From Paraburkholderia silvatlantica (lineage in GTDB: Bacteria > Pseudomonadota > Gammaproteobacteria > Burkholderiales > Burkholderiaceae): 64,000 bases of DNA. The notes under the pieces were generated by a model. That model was not told the DNA's origin. It saw only the letters and a list, made by a program, of their open reading frames with translations, and searched no databases. The position numbers and the translations under genes are program-made. Below, piece by piece: positions 37,610 to 46,377 of this stretch. The first letter of the stretch is position 1; the number at the start of each line of letters is the position of its first letter. Where the stretch lies: NCBI RefSeq assembly GCF_003096715.1, contig NZ_QEOL01000002.1:372001-436000 (forward strand), given 5' to 3'.

Positions 37610-38422
37610 ATGCAGCGCAGAAATCTGATTAAAGCACTCCTCGCCGGCGTAGCCGCCACCACGCTCGCAGCCAGCTTCGGCGCACGCGCGGACGACCAGG
37701 TCATCAAGGTCGGCACCGTTGCGGGTCCGGACGCGCAAGTCTGGGCCGTCGTCCAGAAGGTTGCCAGGCGCGAAGGCCTGAACGTCAAGGTCGTCGAATT
37801 CAACGACTACGTGCAGCCGAACGCCGCGCTCGACGCCGGCGACCTCGACGCCAACAGCTTCCAGACCGGCCCGTATCTCGACAGCCAGATCAAGCAGCGC
37901 GGCTACAAGCTCGTGAACGCGGGCCTCACGTACATCTCGCCCATTGGCGTGTACTCGAAGAAGCTCAAATCCCTGAACGAGCTGCCGCAGGGCGCGAAGG
38001 TCGCCGTGCCGAACGACCCGTCGAACGAAAACCGCGCGCTGCTGCTCCTGCAAAGCAAGGGCCTGATCAAGCTGCGCGCCGGCGCGGGCACCAACGGCAA
38101 TAATGCGACGCCGCTCGACCTCGCCGAAAACGCGAAGAAGATCAAGCTCGTCGAACTCGACGCCGCACAGCTTCCGCGCGCGCTCGGCGACGTGGACGCC
38201 GCCGTGATCAACACGAACTACGCGCTCGCGGCCGGCCTGCAGCCGACCAAAGACGCCATCGCAATCGAGGACATTCACAGTCCGTACGCGAACCTGATCG
38301 CCGTCCGCACCCCGGACAAGGACAAGCCGTGGGTGAAGAAGCTGGTTGCCGCCTACCAGTCGGAAGACGTGCGCCAGTTCATCAAGAACGAGTTCAAGGG
38401 CTCGATGGTTCCGTCGTTCTAA
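37610..38422 (+). CDS. MetQ/NlpA family ABC transporter substrate-binding protein
   Basis: 270-aa periplasmic binding protein of the lipoprotein-28 family, usually for methionine. The signal peptide MQRRNLIKALLAGVAATTLAASFGARA is followed by DDQVIKVGTVAGPDAQVW. VKVVEFNDYVQPNAALDAGDLDANSFQTGPYLD and VAVPNDPSNENRALLLLQ are the ligand-binding segments. There is no lipobox Cys, so it should be soluble in the periplasm. No metN (ATPase) or metI (permease) gene is adjacent, which is unusual. A terminator follows 57 bp downstream. The ligand could be methionine or a related compound. Confidence 0.88.
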   Translation: MQRRNLIKALLAGVAATTLAASFGARADDQVIKVGTVAGPDAQVWAVVQKVARREGLNVKVVEFNDYVQPNAALDAGDLDANSFQTGPYLDSQIKQRGYKLVNAGLTYISPIGVYSKKLKSLNELPQGAKVAVPNDPSNENRALLLLQSKGLIKLRAGAGTNGNNATPLDLAENAKKIKLVELDAAQLPRALGDVDAAVINTNYALAAGLQPTKDAIAIEDIHSPYANLIAVRTPDKDKPWVKKLVAAYQSEDVRQFIKNEFKGSMVPSF

Positions 38423-38479
38423 GGGACCTACGAGAAGCGGCTGTCCGCGTCCAGTCGACGCGAGAGCCAGCAGGACCCG

Positions 38480-38509
38480 AACGCCGTGGCGAGCGCCACG
38501 GCGTTTTTT
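38480..38509 (+). terminator. Terminator after the metQ-like gene
   Basis: AACGCCGTGGC (38480-38490) pairs with GCCACGGCGTT (38495-38505), loop GAGC, then TTTTTT to 38509. Confidence 0.93.
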
Positions 38510-38617
38510 ATTGCGCGTGCGCTATCGGGATCCGCGCGTTCCTGCCTGCCGAAGCCGCGTCCTGGTCCTATGGCGGTACTACGGTGGGCTATGTCAGATA
38601 ACCTGTTGATGCCACTT

Positions 38618-38775
38618 TGGTCCCATTGTGGCGTCCCGGGGTACCGTTCCAGGGTAAATCCCGATATCGCCCGTGTCCCGCCGGAGCCTTGTGTTTTTGT
38701 GCAATATATTGATTTTTAACGATATTTTTTGATGTCCTCCGGTGCTGCGGTATTGGTTGACTGGTCTTATTGTGG
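38618..38775 (+). repeat. Two copies of TGGTC-YY-ATTGTGG around the nag promoter
   Basis: TGGTCCCATTGTGG (38618-38631) and TGGTCTTATTGTGG (38762-38775) match at 12 of 14 positions. The second sits inside the promoter spacer. TGGTC is also the half-site of NagR/DasR-type GntR regulators, so these are candidate operators. The surrounding 38423-38882 gap is AT-rich at 38690-38740 and holds no gene. Confidence 0.5.
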
Positions 38776-38784
38776 TTATATAAT
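38757..38784 (+). promoter_or_regulatory. Strong sigma-70 promoter of the nag operon
   Basis: TTGACT (38757-38762), a 16-bp spacer and TATAAT (38779-38784) lie about 100 bp before nagR. The spacer contains TGGTCTTATTGTGG, so a bound repressor would block polymerase. Confidence 0.8.
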
Positions 38785-38882
38785 GGGCTCGATTCCGCAC
38801 CGGACCAATCTGCACAACCGGCACTGCCGCGTAGCATGCCCGTCCGGCCCCCCACGATCGTCCAACCGCTGGCGCCAAGTCC

Positions 38883-39617
38883 ATGGAAACCCGTTGGTCT
38901 GCCCTGATGCCCGATGCGCGCAACGTGACGCCGCTCTACCTGCAGCTGGCGCGCAACCTTGCCACGGCCATTCACTGCGGCGTATGGTCGGCCGGCGAGG
39001 CGCTGCCGTCGGAGCGCACGCTGTCGGACGCCATCGGCGTGTCGCGCATCACCGCGCGCAAGGCGATCGAGCTGCTCGTGGAGCAGGGGCTGATCCGGCG
39101 CGCGCGCGGCGCGGGCAGCTTCATCACGCCGCGCGTGGAAGATCCGCTTTCGCGCCTCACGGGCTTCACGAAGAAAATGGAGCAGCGCGGCTTCACGCCC
39201 GACTCGGTGTGGCTCGCGCGCGAGGTACGGCCCGCGCATCGCGAGGAGATCGTGCAGCTCGGCCTCTCGCCGGGCGCTTCGGTCGCGAGCCTGCGCCGCC
39301 TGCGCCGCGCCGACGGCACCGTGATGGCGGTCGAGCATTCGGCGCTGCCGGTATCGATCGTGCCGGACCCGCAAGCCATCGAGGGCTCGCTGTATGCGTA
39401 TCTGGAGCAGCGCCGCGTGCCCGTGGTGCGCGCCCTGCAGCACTTTCGCGCGGTCAACGCGACGGGCGAGATCGCCGCGCTGATGGGCGTCGAGCCGCGC
39501 GCGGCGCTGCTCGTCATCACGCGCGTGGGCTTTTCCGCCGATCAGCGCGCCATCGAGCTGACCGACACCTATTGCCGCGACGGCTATTACGACTTCGTTG
39601 CGGAGCTGCGCCAGTGA
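38883..39617 (+). CDS. GntR/HutC-family transcriptional regulator of the nag operon
   Basis: 244-aa regulator. Residues 15-80 form a winged helix-turn-helix (PLYLQLARNLATAIHCGVW, LPSERTLSDAIGVSRITARKAIELLVEQGLI). The C-terminal UTRA ligand domain contains TGFTKKMEQRGFTPDSVW and YAYLEQRRVPVVRALQHF. It is in the HutC subfamily that includes NagR/DasR, which sense glucosamine-6-phosphate or GlcNAc-6-phosphate. As the first gene of the nagA-SIS-MTP-nagE cluster it is most likely its repressor. ATG 38907 is an alternative start. Confidence 0.9.
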   Translation: METRWSALMPDARNVTPLYLQLARNLATAIHCGVWSAGEALPSERTLSDAIGVSRITARKAIELLVEQGLIRRARGAGSFITPRVEDPLSRLTGFTKKMEQRGFTPDSVWLAREVRPAHREEIVQLGLSPGASVASLRRLRRADGTVMAVEHSALPVSIVPDPQAIEGSLYAYLEQRRVPVVRALQHFRAVNATGEIAALMGVEPRAALLVITRVGFSADQRAIELTDTYCRDGYYDFVAELRQ

Positions 39618-39693
39618 ACGCCGCCGCAGTCTCTCTCATGCACGTCACCGAACCGTCCTACCGCGCTTCGATGCGCCTCATCGGAAAACTCTC

Positions 39694-40797
39694 ATGCTGA
39701 GCGGAAACATACTCACCCCTGAAGGCTGGATCCACGGCACGCTGTCGTTCGAGAACGGACGCATCACCGCGATCACGGGCGAGGCCACCGATCCGGCGAA
39801 GAACGACGCGCCTTACATCCTGCCGGGCTTCATCGACCTGCACGTGCATGGCGGCGGCGGCGCCGACGTGATGGAAGCCGGCGACGCGATCGAAACCATC
39901 GCGCGCACCCACGCCCGTTACGGCACCACGAGCCTGCTCGCCACCACCATGACCGCTCCGCGCGACGAACTGATGAACGTGGTCGCGGGCCTTGGCCACG
40001 TCACGCGCAACCGCACGGCGGGCGGCGCACGCGTGCTGGGCGTGCACCTCGAAGGCCCGTACATCAATCCGGGCAAGCTCGGCGCGCAGCCCGACGCCGC
40101 CGTTTCGGCCGTGCTCGACGAAGTGCTCAAGTACCTGTCGATCGCGCCGATTCGCGTGGTGACCGTGGCGCCCGAGATTGCGGGCCATATCGAGATCATC
40201 GGCGAGATGGCGGCGCGCGGCGTGCGCGTGCAGATCGGCCACTCGCTCGCGACCTACGACGACGCCGTGGCCGCGCTCAAGCACGGCGCCTGCGGCTTCA
40301 CGCACCTCTTCAACGCGATGTCGCCGCTGCATCATCGCAACCCTGGCGTGGTCGGCGCGGCGCTCGCGCATGCCGAGTACGCGGAGATCATTCCGGACCT
40401 GCTGCACGTGCATCCCGGTGCGATCCGCGCCGCGCTGCGCGCCATTCCGCGCCTGTATGTAGTGACCGACAGCACCTCGGCCACCGGCATGCCCGACGGC
40501 GAATACCGCCTCGGCAGCCAGCACGTGACGAAATGCCTTGGCGGCGTGCGCCTCGCCGACGGCACGCTCGCGGGCAGCACCCTCACCATGGACCAGGCGC
40601 TGCGCAACCTCGTCTCGATCGGCCTGCCGATCGCGGACGTGTCCGCGCGCCTGTCGCGCTATGCCGCCGACTACCTCGGCATCGAAGACCGTGGCCGCCT
40701 TGCGCGCGGCGCATGGGCCGATGTCAACGTGTTCGATCGCGAGCTGGCGCTCACCGCGACCTATGTCGAAGGAGAATCGATTGTCGAATATGCTTAA
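39694..40797 (+). CDS. nagA: N-acetylglucosamine-6-phosphate deacetylase
   Basis: 367-aa amidohydrolase that removes acetate from GlcNAc-6-phosphate. Metal and catalytic residues are visible in LPGFIDLHVHGGGGADVM, GVHLEGPYINPGKLGAQ, QIGHSLATYDDA, GFTHLFNAMSPLHHRNPG and YVVTDSTSATGMPDGEYRLG. ATG 39694 is used; the frame is open to 39598. The stop overlaps the start of the SIS-domain gene, showing translational coupling. Confidence 0.95.
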   Translation: MLSGNILTPEGWIHGTLSFENGRITAITGEATDPAKNDAPYILPGFIDLHVHGGGGADVMEAGDAIETIARTHARYGTTSLLATTMTAPRDELMNVVAGLGHVTRNRTAGGARVLGVHLEGPYINPGKLGAQPDAAVSAVLDEVLKYLSIAPIRVVTVAPEIAGHIEIIGEMAARGVRVQIGHSLATYDDAVAALKHGACGFTHLFNAMSPLHHRNPGVVGAALAHAEYAEIIPDLLHVHPGAIRAALRAIPRLYVVTDSTSATGMPDGEYRLGSQHVTKCLGGVRLADGTLAGSTLTMDQALRNLVSIGLPIADVSARLSRYAADYLGIEDRGRLARGAWADVNVFDRELALTATYVEGESIVEYA

Positions 40798-41797
40798 GGA
40801 AGCGCTGGCCTCGGCCGGCGTCGTCGCCGCGCAGCTCGCGGACACCTCGCGCGTCGAGGCGCTCGCCCGCGCGCTGGCGGCCGAGCCGCGCCACGTCGCG
40901 CTGACCGTCGCGCGCGGCAGTTCGGACCATGCGGCGAGCTACTTCGCTGCGCTCACCATGAGCCGCATCGGCGTACCGGTGGCGACGCTGCCGATGTCGA
41001 TCGCGACGCTCCAGCAGGCGCCCTTACGTGTGCGCGGCCAGTTTGCCCTCGCTTTTTCCCAATCAGGTAGGAGTCCTGACCTCGTCGCGACGATCAAGGC
41101 GCTGCGCGAAGCCGGCGCGCTGACGGCGGCGATGGTCAACGTCGCGGGCTCGCCGCTCGCCGAGGCCGCCGGCACGGAGCTGCCGCTCCTCGCCGGTCCC
41201 GAGCTGAGCGTGGCGGCAACCAAGAGCTATATCGCGATGCTCGCGATGTCGGCGCAGCTCGTCGGCTTCTGGCAGCGCGACGCCGCGTTCCTCGACGCCG
41301 TGCGCACGCTGCCCGACGCGCTCGATCGCGCGGGCACGCTCGACTGGTCGAAGGCCGTCGAAGAATTGCGCGACGTAAAACAGATGATTGTCATCGGCCG
41401 CGGTCCGGGCCTCGCCATTGCGCAGGAGGCTGCGCTCAAGCTCAAGGAAACCTCGGGCATTCAGGCCGAAGCGTTTTCGAGCGCCGAAGTGCGCCACGGC
41501 CCGATGGAGCTGATCGACCGCGATTACCCGCTGCTCGTGTTCGCCCCGCGCGGGCCGGAGCAGGCGGGTCTGATCGAGTTTGCGCGCGACATGGAAAAGC
41601 GCGGTGCGCGCGTGCTGCTCGCGGCACCCGCCGACGTGGCCAGCGCGGCACTGCCGCTCGAAACGGCTGCCGATGCGGCACTCGATCCCATCGCGGCCAT
41701 TTTGTCGTTCTACGTGATGGCGGCCGGCCTCGCCGCCGCGCGCGGCCGCAATCCGGACGAGCCGCGGTACCTGAACAAAGTCACCGAAACCCACTAG
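40781..41797 (+). CDS. SIS-domain glucosamine-6-phosphate deaminase-like protein
   Basis: 338 aa from TTG 40781 (MSNMLKEALAS), for which AAGGAGA at 40769-40775 is ideally placed; ATG 40790 is an alternative. Two SIS domains (about 35-165 and 195-320) carry LTVARGSSDHAASYF, LAFSQSGRSPDLV and MIVIGRGPGLAIAQEAALKLKETSGIQAEAFSSAEVRHGPMELI. It resembles the C-terminal isomerase half of GlmS but lacks the glutaminase. In GlcNAc operons of this type it acts as an alternative deaminase (NagB-II/AgaS class) making fructose-6-phosphate. No classical nagB is present, which supports that role. Confidence 0.88.
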   Translation: MSNMLKEALASAGVVAAQLADTSRVEALARALAAEPRHVALTVARGSSDHAASYFAALTMSRIGVPVATLPMSIATLQQAPLRVRGQFALAFSQSGRSPDLVATIKALREAGALTAAMVNVAGSPLAEAAGTELPLLAGPELSVAATKSYIAMLAMSAQLVGFWQRDAAFLDAVRTLPDALDRAGTLDWSKAVEELRDVKQMIVIGRGPGLAIAQEAALKLKETSGIQAEAFSSAEVRHGPMELIDRDYPLLVFAPRGPEQAGLIEFARDMEKRGARVLLAAPADVASAALPLETAADAALDPIAAILSFYVMAAGLAAARGRNPDEPRYLNKVTETH

Positions 41798-41809
41798 ATT
41801 GGAAAGCGA

Positions 41810-44413
41810 ATGGAACGCATCGAGGAGTCTCGCCTGATGGATCCGCATACTCGCGTCGAGGGGCACATCGTATTGGCCTCGCCGCTCACCGGGCCGGTCG
41901 TGCCGCTCGCGTCGGTGCCCGATCCGGTGTTCTCGGAAGGGTTGTTCGGCGACGGAATCGGCGTCGATCCGCTCGTTGGCCGCGTCGTCGCGCCGTGCGA
42001 CGGCATCGTCGTGCATCTCGCGCGCACGGGCCACGCGATCACGCTGCAATCGGCAGAAGGCGCACAGGTGCTCGTGCACGTCGGCATCGACACCGTCGAG
42101 CTGAACGGCAAGGGCTTCACGCCGAAGGTCACGCAGGGCGCGCAGGTGCGTCTCGGCGACACGTTGATCGAGTTCGATCTCGACGTGGTGGCGTGCAATG
42201 CGCCGAGCCTCGTTTCGGTCGTCGCGATCGCCAATTCGGATGCATTCGAAGTGATCGAGCGCGCGGGCGCGGGGCACGTCGAAGCGGGCAAGTCCGCGCT
42301 GCTCGTGCTGCGCGTGCGTGACGGCGTGGAGGTCGCGCCCGCCCACGAATTGATCGCAAACGAAGTGCGCCGCAGCGTCACGCTCACGCATGCGGGCGGC
42401 CTCCATGCGCGGCCGGCCGCGCGGGCCCGCGAAGCGGTGCGCGGCATCGATGCGCGCGTCGAGGTCCGCTTTGGCGAACGCAAGTCCGCGATCGAGAGCG
42501 TCGTCGGCCTGCTCGGCCTCGGCGCGGGCGAGGGCGCGACCATCGAGCTCGTCGGCATCGGCCTGGAGGCGCAGCGCGCCGTGGACGCCGTCGCGAACGA
42601 ACTCCTGCGCGAAGCGCCCGGTGAGGGCGGCGCGGCAAGTGAATTGCCGGCGCGGCAGCAGTCGCCCGCACCGCTGATGCAGGAAGCCGCGGCCGCCGTG
42701 GCGTCGTCCGCCGAGCCGGGCGTGCTCGCGGGCGTGTGCGCGGCGCCGGGCGTCGCGGTGGGCAGGCTGGTGCGCTGGGACGAAGCCGAACTCACGCCGC
42801 CCGAATTCGCGGGCGGCACATCGGCCGCGGAAAGCCGCCTGCTCGACAAGGCGATCGCCGCCGTGGACGCCGAGCTGAATCAGAGCGTGCGCACGGCTTC
42901 GCAGCGCGGCGCGATCGGCGAGGCGGGCATTTTCACGATGCACCGCGTGCTGCTCGAAGACCCGACGCTCGTCGACGCCGCGCGCGACGCGATCAGCCTC
43001 GGCAAGAGCGCGGGCTACGCGTGGCGCGAGGCGATCCGCGCGCAGATCGCGGTGCTCGGCAAGGTGGACGATCCGCTGCTCGCGGAGCGCGCCGCCGACC
43101 TGCGCGACCTCGAAAAGCGCGTGCTGCGCGCGCTCGGTCTGTCTAATACGGCCGCGCGCACGCTGCCCGAAGAAGCCGTCCTCGCCGCCGACGAATTCAC
43201 GCCGTCCGATCTCGCTTCGCTCGACCGCAAGCGCGTGATGGCGCTCGTGATGGCGCGCGGCGGCGCGACCTCGCACGCCGCGATCATCGCGCGCCAGGCC
43301 GGCATTCCGGCGCTCGTGGCGCTCGGCGACGCGCTTCATGCGGTGCCCGAAGGCACCGAAGTCGTCATCGATGCGGGTGCCGGCCGCTTTGCGTACACGC
43401 CGAGCGCGCTCGACATCGAGCGTGCGCGCAGCGAGAAGCAGCGCCTCGCCAGCGTGCGCGAAGCGAACCGCCGCACGTCGCAGGAAGCCGCAGCCACACG
43501 CGACGGCCATGCGGTGGAAGTCGCCGCCAACATCGCGACGCTGGAAGACGCCAGCACGGCGGTGGAAAACGGCGCGGACGCCGTGGGCCTGCTGCGCACG
43601 GAACTGCTTTTTATCCATCGCCAGGCCGCGCCGACGGTGGAAGAACATCTTCAGAGCTACCAGGCCATTACGGACGCACTCGCAGGCCGTACGGCGATCA
43701 TCCGCACGCTCGACGTGGGCGCGGACAAGGAAGTCGACTATCTCACGCTGCCGCCGGAGCCGAATCCGGCGCTGGGTCTGCGCGGCATCCGCCTCGCGCA
43801 GGTGCGGCCCGATCTGCTGGACGACCAGCTGCGCGGACTCGTTGCCGTGAAGCCGGCGGGCAAGGTGCGCATCCTGTTGCCGATGGTGACCGACGTGGGC
43901 GAGCTCGTGCGTCTGCGCGAGCGCATCGATGCATTCGCACGCGAAGCGGGCCGCACGGAGCCGATCGAGGTGGGCGTGATGATCGAGGTGCCCTCCGCAG
44001 CCCTGCTCGCGGACCAGCTCGCGCGCCACGCCGATTTTCTCTCGATCGGCACCAACGACCTCACGCAGTACACGCTCGCGATGGACCGTTGCCGGCCTGA
44101 CCTCGCGGCGCAGGCCGACGGTCTGCACCCGGCCGTGCTGCGTCTCGTGGCGGCGGCGGTCGAGGGCGCGAACAAGCACGGCAAGTGGGTCGGCGTGTGC
44201 GGCGCGCTGGCGGGCGATCCGCTCGCGGTGCCGCTGCTCGTCGGCCTCGGCGTGACGGAGCTTTCCGTCGATCCGGTTTCGGTGCCGTCGATCAAGGCGC
44301 GCGTGCGCAAGCTCGACTACAACGACTGTCGCGAGCGTGCGCAGCACGCGCTCGCACTCGAATCGGCGCAAGCCGTGCGTGCGGCCAGCCGCGAAAGCTG
44401 GCCGCTCGATTGA
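41810..44413 (+). CDS. Multiphosphoryl transfer protein: EIIA(Glc)-HPr-EI fusion
   Basis: 867-aa fused PTS protein. Residues 15-165 are EIIA-Glc type with active His90 (VLVHVGIDTVELNGKGF). Residues 185-270 are HPr with His199 (THAGGLHARPAARA). Residues 300-867 are enzyme I with His489 (ARGGATSHAAIIARQAGIPA), the barrel signature SIGTNDLTQYTLAMDR and the catalytic Cys in VGVCGALAGD. The domains are joined by an Ala/Gly/Glu linker. ATG 41837 after GAGGAG is an alternative start. It brings PEP phosphate to NagE, which lacks its own EIIA, making the operon independent of ptsHI. Confidence 0.95.
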   Translation: MERIEESRLMDPHTRVEGHIVLASPLTGPVVPLASVPDPVFSEGLFGDGIGVDPLVGRVVAPCDGIVVHLARTGHAITLQSAEGAQVLVHVGIDTVELNGKGFTPKVTQGAQVRLGDTLIEFDLDVVACNAPSLVSVVAIANSDAFEVIERAGAGHVEAGKSALLVLRVRDGVEVAPAHELIANEVRRSVTLTHAGGLHARPAARAREAVRGIDARVEVRFGERKSAIESVVGLLGLGAGEGATIELVGIGLEAQRAVDAVANELLREAPGEGGAASELPARQQSPAPLMQEAAAAVASSAEPGVLAGVCAAPGVAVGRLVRWDEAELTPPEFAGGTSAAESRLLDKAIAAVDAELNQSVRTASQRGAIGEAGIFTMHRVLLEDPTLVDAARDAISLGKSAGYAWREAIRAQIAVLGKVDDPLLAERAADLRDLEKRVLRALGLSNTAARTLPEEAVLAADEFTPSDLASLDRKRVMALVMARGGATSHAAIIARQAGIPALVALGDALHAVPEGTEVVIDAGAGRFAYTPSALDIERARSEKQRLASVREANRRTSQEAAATRDGHAVEVAANIATLEDASTAVENGADAVGLLRTELLFIHRQAAPTVEEHLQSYQAITDALAGRTAIIRTLDVGADKEVDYLTLPPEPNPALGLRGIRLAQVRPDLLDDQLRGLVAVKPAGKVRILLPMVTDVGELVRLRERIDAFAREAGRTEPIEVGVMIEVPSAALLADQLARHADFLSIGTNDLTQYTLAMDRCRPDLAAQADGLHPAVLRLVAAAVEGANKHGKWVGVCGALAGDPLAVPLLVGLGVTELSVDPVSVPSIKARVRKLDYNDCRERAQHALALESAQAVRAASRESWPLD

Positions 44414-44533
44414 TGGTTTCTGTTTCACCCACCCCAGGCAATCCTTAGAAACATGCCGGCGTGCGCAGCGATCGCGCGCCGGCTTCTCTCACCCCCACAC
44501 GTCAAGCAAGAGATAAAGACTGGAGGCAGTTCA

Positions 44534-46294
44534 ATGGATGGCAATCCGTTTCTCAAGATACAAAGCCTCGGCCGCGCGCTGATGCTTCCCATCGCAGTGC
44601 TGCCGGTGGCCGGCATCCTGCTGCGCTTCGGCCAGGCCGACATGCTCAACATCAAGATCATCGCCGACGCGGGCGGCGCGATCTTCGATAACCTGCCGTT
44701 GCTGTTCGCGATCGGCATTGCAGTGGGCTTCGCGAAAGACAACAACGGCGTGGCCGGCCTCGCGGGCGCCCTGGGCTATCTGGTCCAGACCGCCGTGATG
44801 AAGGACATCAACGACAAGCTCAACATGGGCGTGCTGTCGGGCGTGGTGGCCGGTGTCGTCGCGGGCATGCTGTACAACCGCTTCAAGGACATCAAGCTGC
44901 CCGAGTTCCTCGCGTTCTTCGGCGGCAAACGCTTCGTGCCGATCGTCACGGGGCTCACGTGTCTCGCGCTGGGCATCGTGTTCGGCTACGTGTGGGGACC
45001 GGTGCAGGGCGTAATCGACACCGCCGGCCACTGGCTCACCACGGCGGGCGCGATCGGCACCTTCGTGTACGGCTTGCTCAACCGGCTCCTGCTCGTTACG
45101 GGCCTGCACCACATCCTCAACTCGCTCGTCTGGTTCGTGTTCGGCTCGTTCACGCCGGCAGCCGGCGGCGCGGCCGTCACGGGCGACCTGCACCGCTTCT
45201 TCGCGGGCGACCCCACGGCGGGCAGCTTCATGGCCGGCTTCTTCCCGGTGATGATGTTCGGCCTGCCGGCAGCGTGCCTCGCGATGCTGCACGAAGCGCC
45301 GAAGGACAAGCGCGCAATGGTGGGCGGCCTGTTGTTTTCGATGGCGCTCACCTCGTTCCTCACGGGCGTGACGGAGCCGATCGAATTCACGTTCATGTTC
45401 CTCGCCCCCGTGCTCTACGCGATCCACGCGGTGCTCACGGGGCTGTCGCTGGCGATCTGCTCGCTGCTCGGCATCAAGCTCGGCTTTACCTTCTCGGCGG
45501 GCGCGATCGACTACGTGCTGAACTACGGGCTTTCCACGCATGGCTGGTATGCCATTCCCCTCGGCGCGGTCTATGCGGTCGTGTACTACGGGCTGTTCCG
45601 TTTCTTCATCCGCCGCTTCAATCTGCCCACACCGGGCCGTGAAGCCTCTGCGGGCGATACGGCAATCGCCTCGTCGATGTCGGGTGTGGCGGTCGCGGCT
45701 GGCGGCTCGGCAACGGCATCGCTCTCGCGTGCTGCGCGTTACATCGATGCGCTGGGCGGTGCGGCCAACCTCAAGGTGGTCGATGCCTGCACGACGCGTC
45801 TGCGTCTCACCGTGGCCGATCCGGCGCATGTTTCGGAGCCGGCACTGAAGGCAATCGGCGCGCGCGGTGTGCTCAAGCGCGGCGGCGAAAGCGTGCAGGT
45901 CGTCATCGGGCCGGAAGCGGACATCATCGCCGATGAGATTCGCGGCGAGATCGCACGCGGCGGTGCGGCGGCTGTCAAGCCGGCTGCGGCGGCGCAGCAC
46001 GCTGCACAAGCCGTTGCGGCCGCTCAGGCGAACGCGGGTGCGGACGTCGCGCAGGGCCCGCTCGATCCGGCTCCGTCGCGCTGGCTCGCGGTGTTCGGCG
46101 GCGTTGCCAACATCGTCTCGCTCGACGCGGTGGCGGCCACGCGCCTGCGCGTGATCGTGCGCGACCCGGCGGCCGTGGATCGCGAGAAGCTCGGCGCGCT
46201 CGACGTGGCGTGGACTTCGGCGGATACGCTGCACATCGTGGTCGGCGCCGCCGCGCCGCGTTATGCACGTGAACTGGCGCTTCAGCCGGCGTAG
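44534..46294 (+). CDS. nagE: N-acetylglucosamine PTS permease, EIIC-EIIB with a second degenerate EIIB
   Basis: 586-aa permease. Residues 1-370 are the glucose-superfamily EIIC domain (SLGRALMLPIAVLPVAGILLRFGQ, TGVTEPIEFTFMFLAPVLYAIHA). Residues 399-478 are an EIIB domain with phospho-Cys419 in KVVDACTTRLRLTVAD. After an Ala-rich linker (480-510), residues 514-580 form another EIIB-like domain (GGVANIVSLDAVAATRLRVIV), but the Cys position is Ala534. Classical NagE is IIC-IIB(-IIA); here the third place is taken by a cysteine-free IIB. EIIA is supplied by the upstream fusion. ATG 44534 follows a GGAGG site. Confidence 0.95.
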   Translation: MDGNPFLKIQSLGRALMLPIAVLPVAGILLRFGQADMLNIKIIADAGGAIFDNLPLLFAIGIAVGFAKDNNGVAGLAGALGYLVQTAVMKDINDKLNMGVLSGVVAGVVAGMLYNRFKDIKLPEFLAFFGGKRFVPIVTGLTCLALGIVFGYVWGPVQGVIDTAGHWLTTAGAIGTFVYGLLNRLLLVTGLHHILNSLVWFVFGSFTPAAGGAAVTGDLHRFFAGDPTAGSFMAGFFPVMMFGLPAACLAMLHEAPKDKRAMVGGLLFSMALTSFLTGVTEPIEFTFMFLAPVLYAIHAVLTGLSLAICSLLGIKLGFTFSAGAIDYVLNYGLSTHGWYAIPLGAVYAVVYYGLFRFFIRRFNLPTPGREASAGDTAIASSMSGVAVAAGGSATASLSRAARYIDALGGAANLKVVDACTTRLRLTVADPAHVSEPALKAIGARGVLKRGGESVQVVIGPEADIIADEIRGEIARGGAAAVKPAAAAQHAAQAVAAAQANAGADVAQGPLDPAPSRWLAVFGGVANIVSLDAVAATRLRVIVRDPAAVDREKLGALDVAWTSADTLHIVVGAAAPRYARELALQPA

Positions 46295-46316
46295 TCGATT
46301 GGCTGTATGTCAATGA

Positions 46317-46346
46317 AAGACGCCGCGGCACATGCCGCGGCGTCTT
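46317..46346. terminator. Hairpin between nagE and cydB
   Basis: AAGACGCCGCGGCA (46317-46330) pairs perfectly with TGCCGCGGCGTCTT (46333-46346). It lies between convergent genes. The T tract is short and interrupted, but the 14-bp stem is strong. Confidence 0.75.
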
Positions 46347-46377
46347 CGTTTCCGGCGCCTTCGAACCGCTGGGACGC

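Noticed and set aside
41063..44428. A 1121-codon open frame on the minus strand opposite the SIS-domain and EIIA-HPr-EI genes
   Set aside because: Its translation is His/Arg/Ala-rich low-complexity sequence with no motif. The plus strand encodes clear domains with all active-site residues. Long antisense frames are expected at this GC content.
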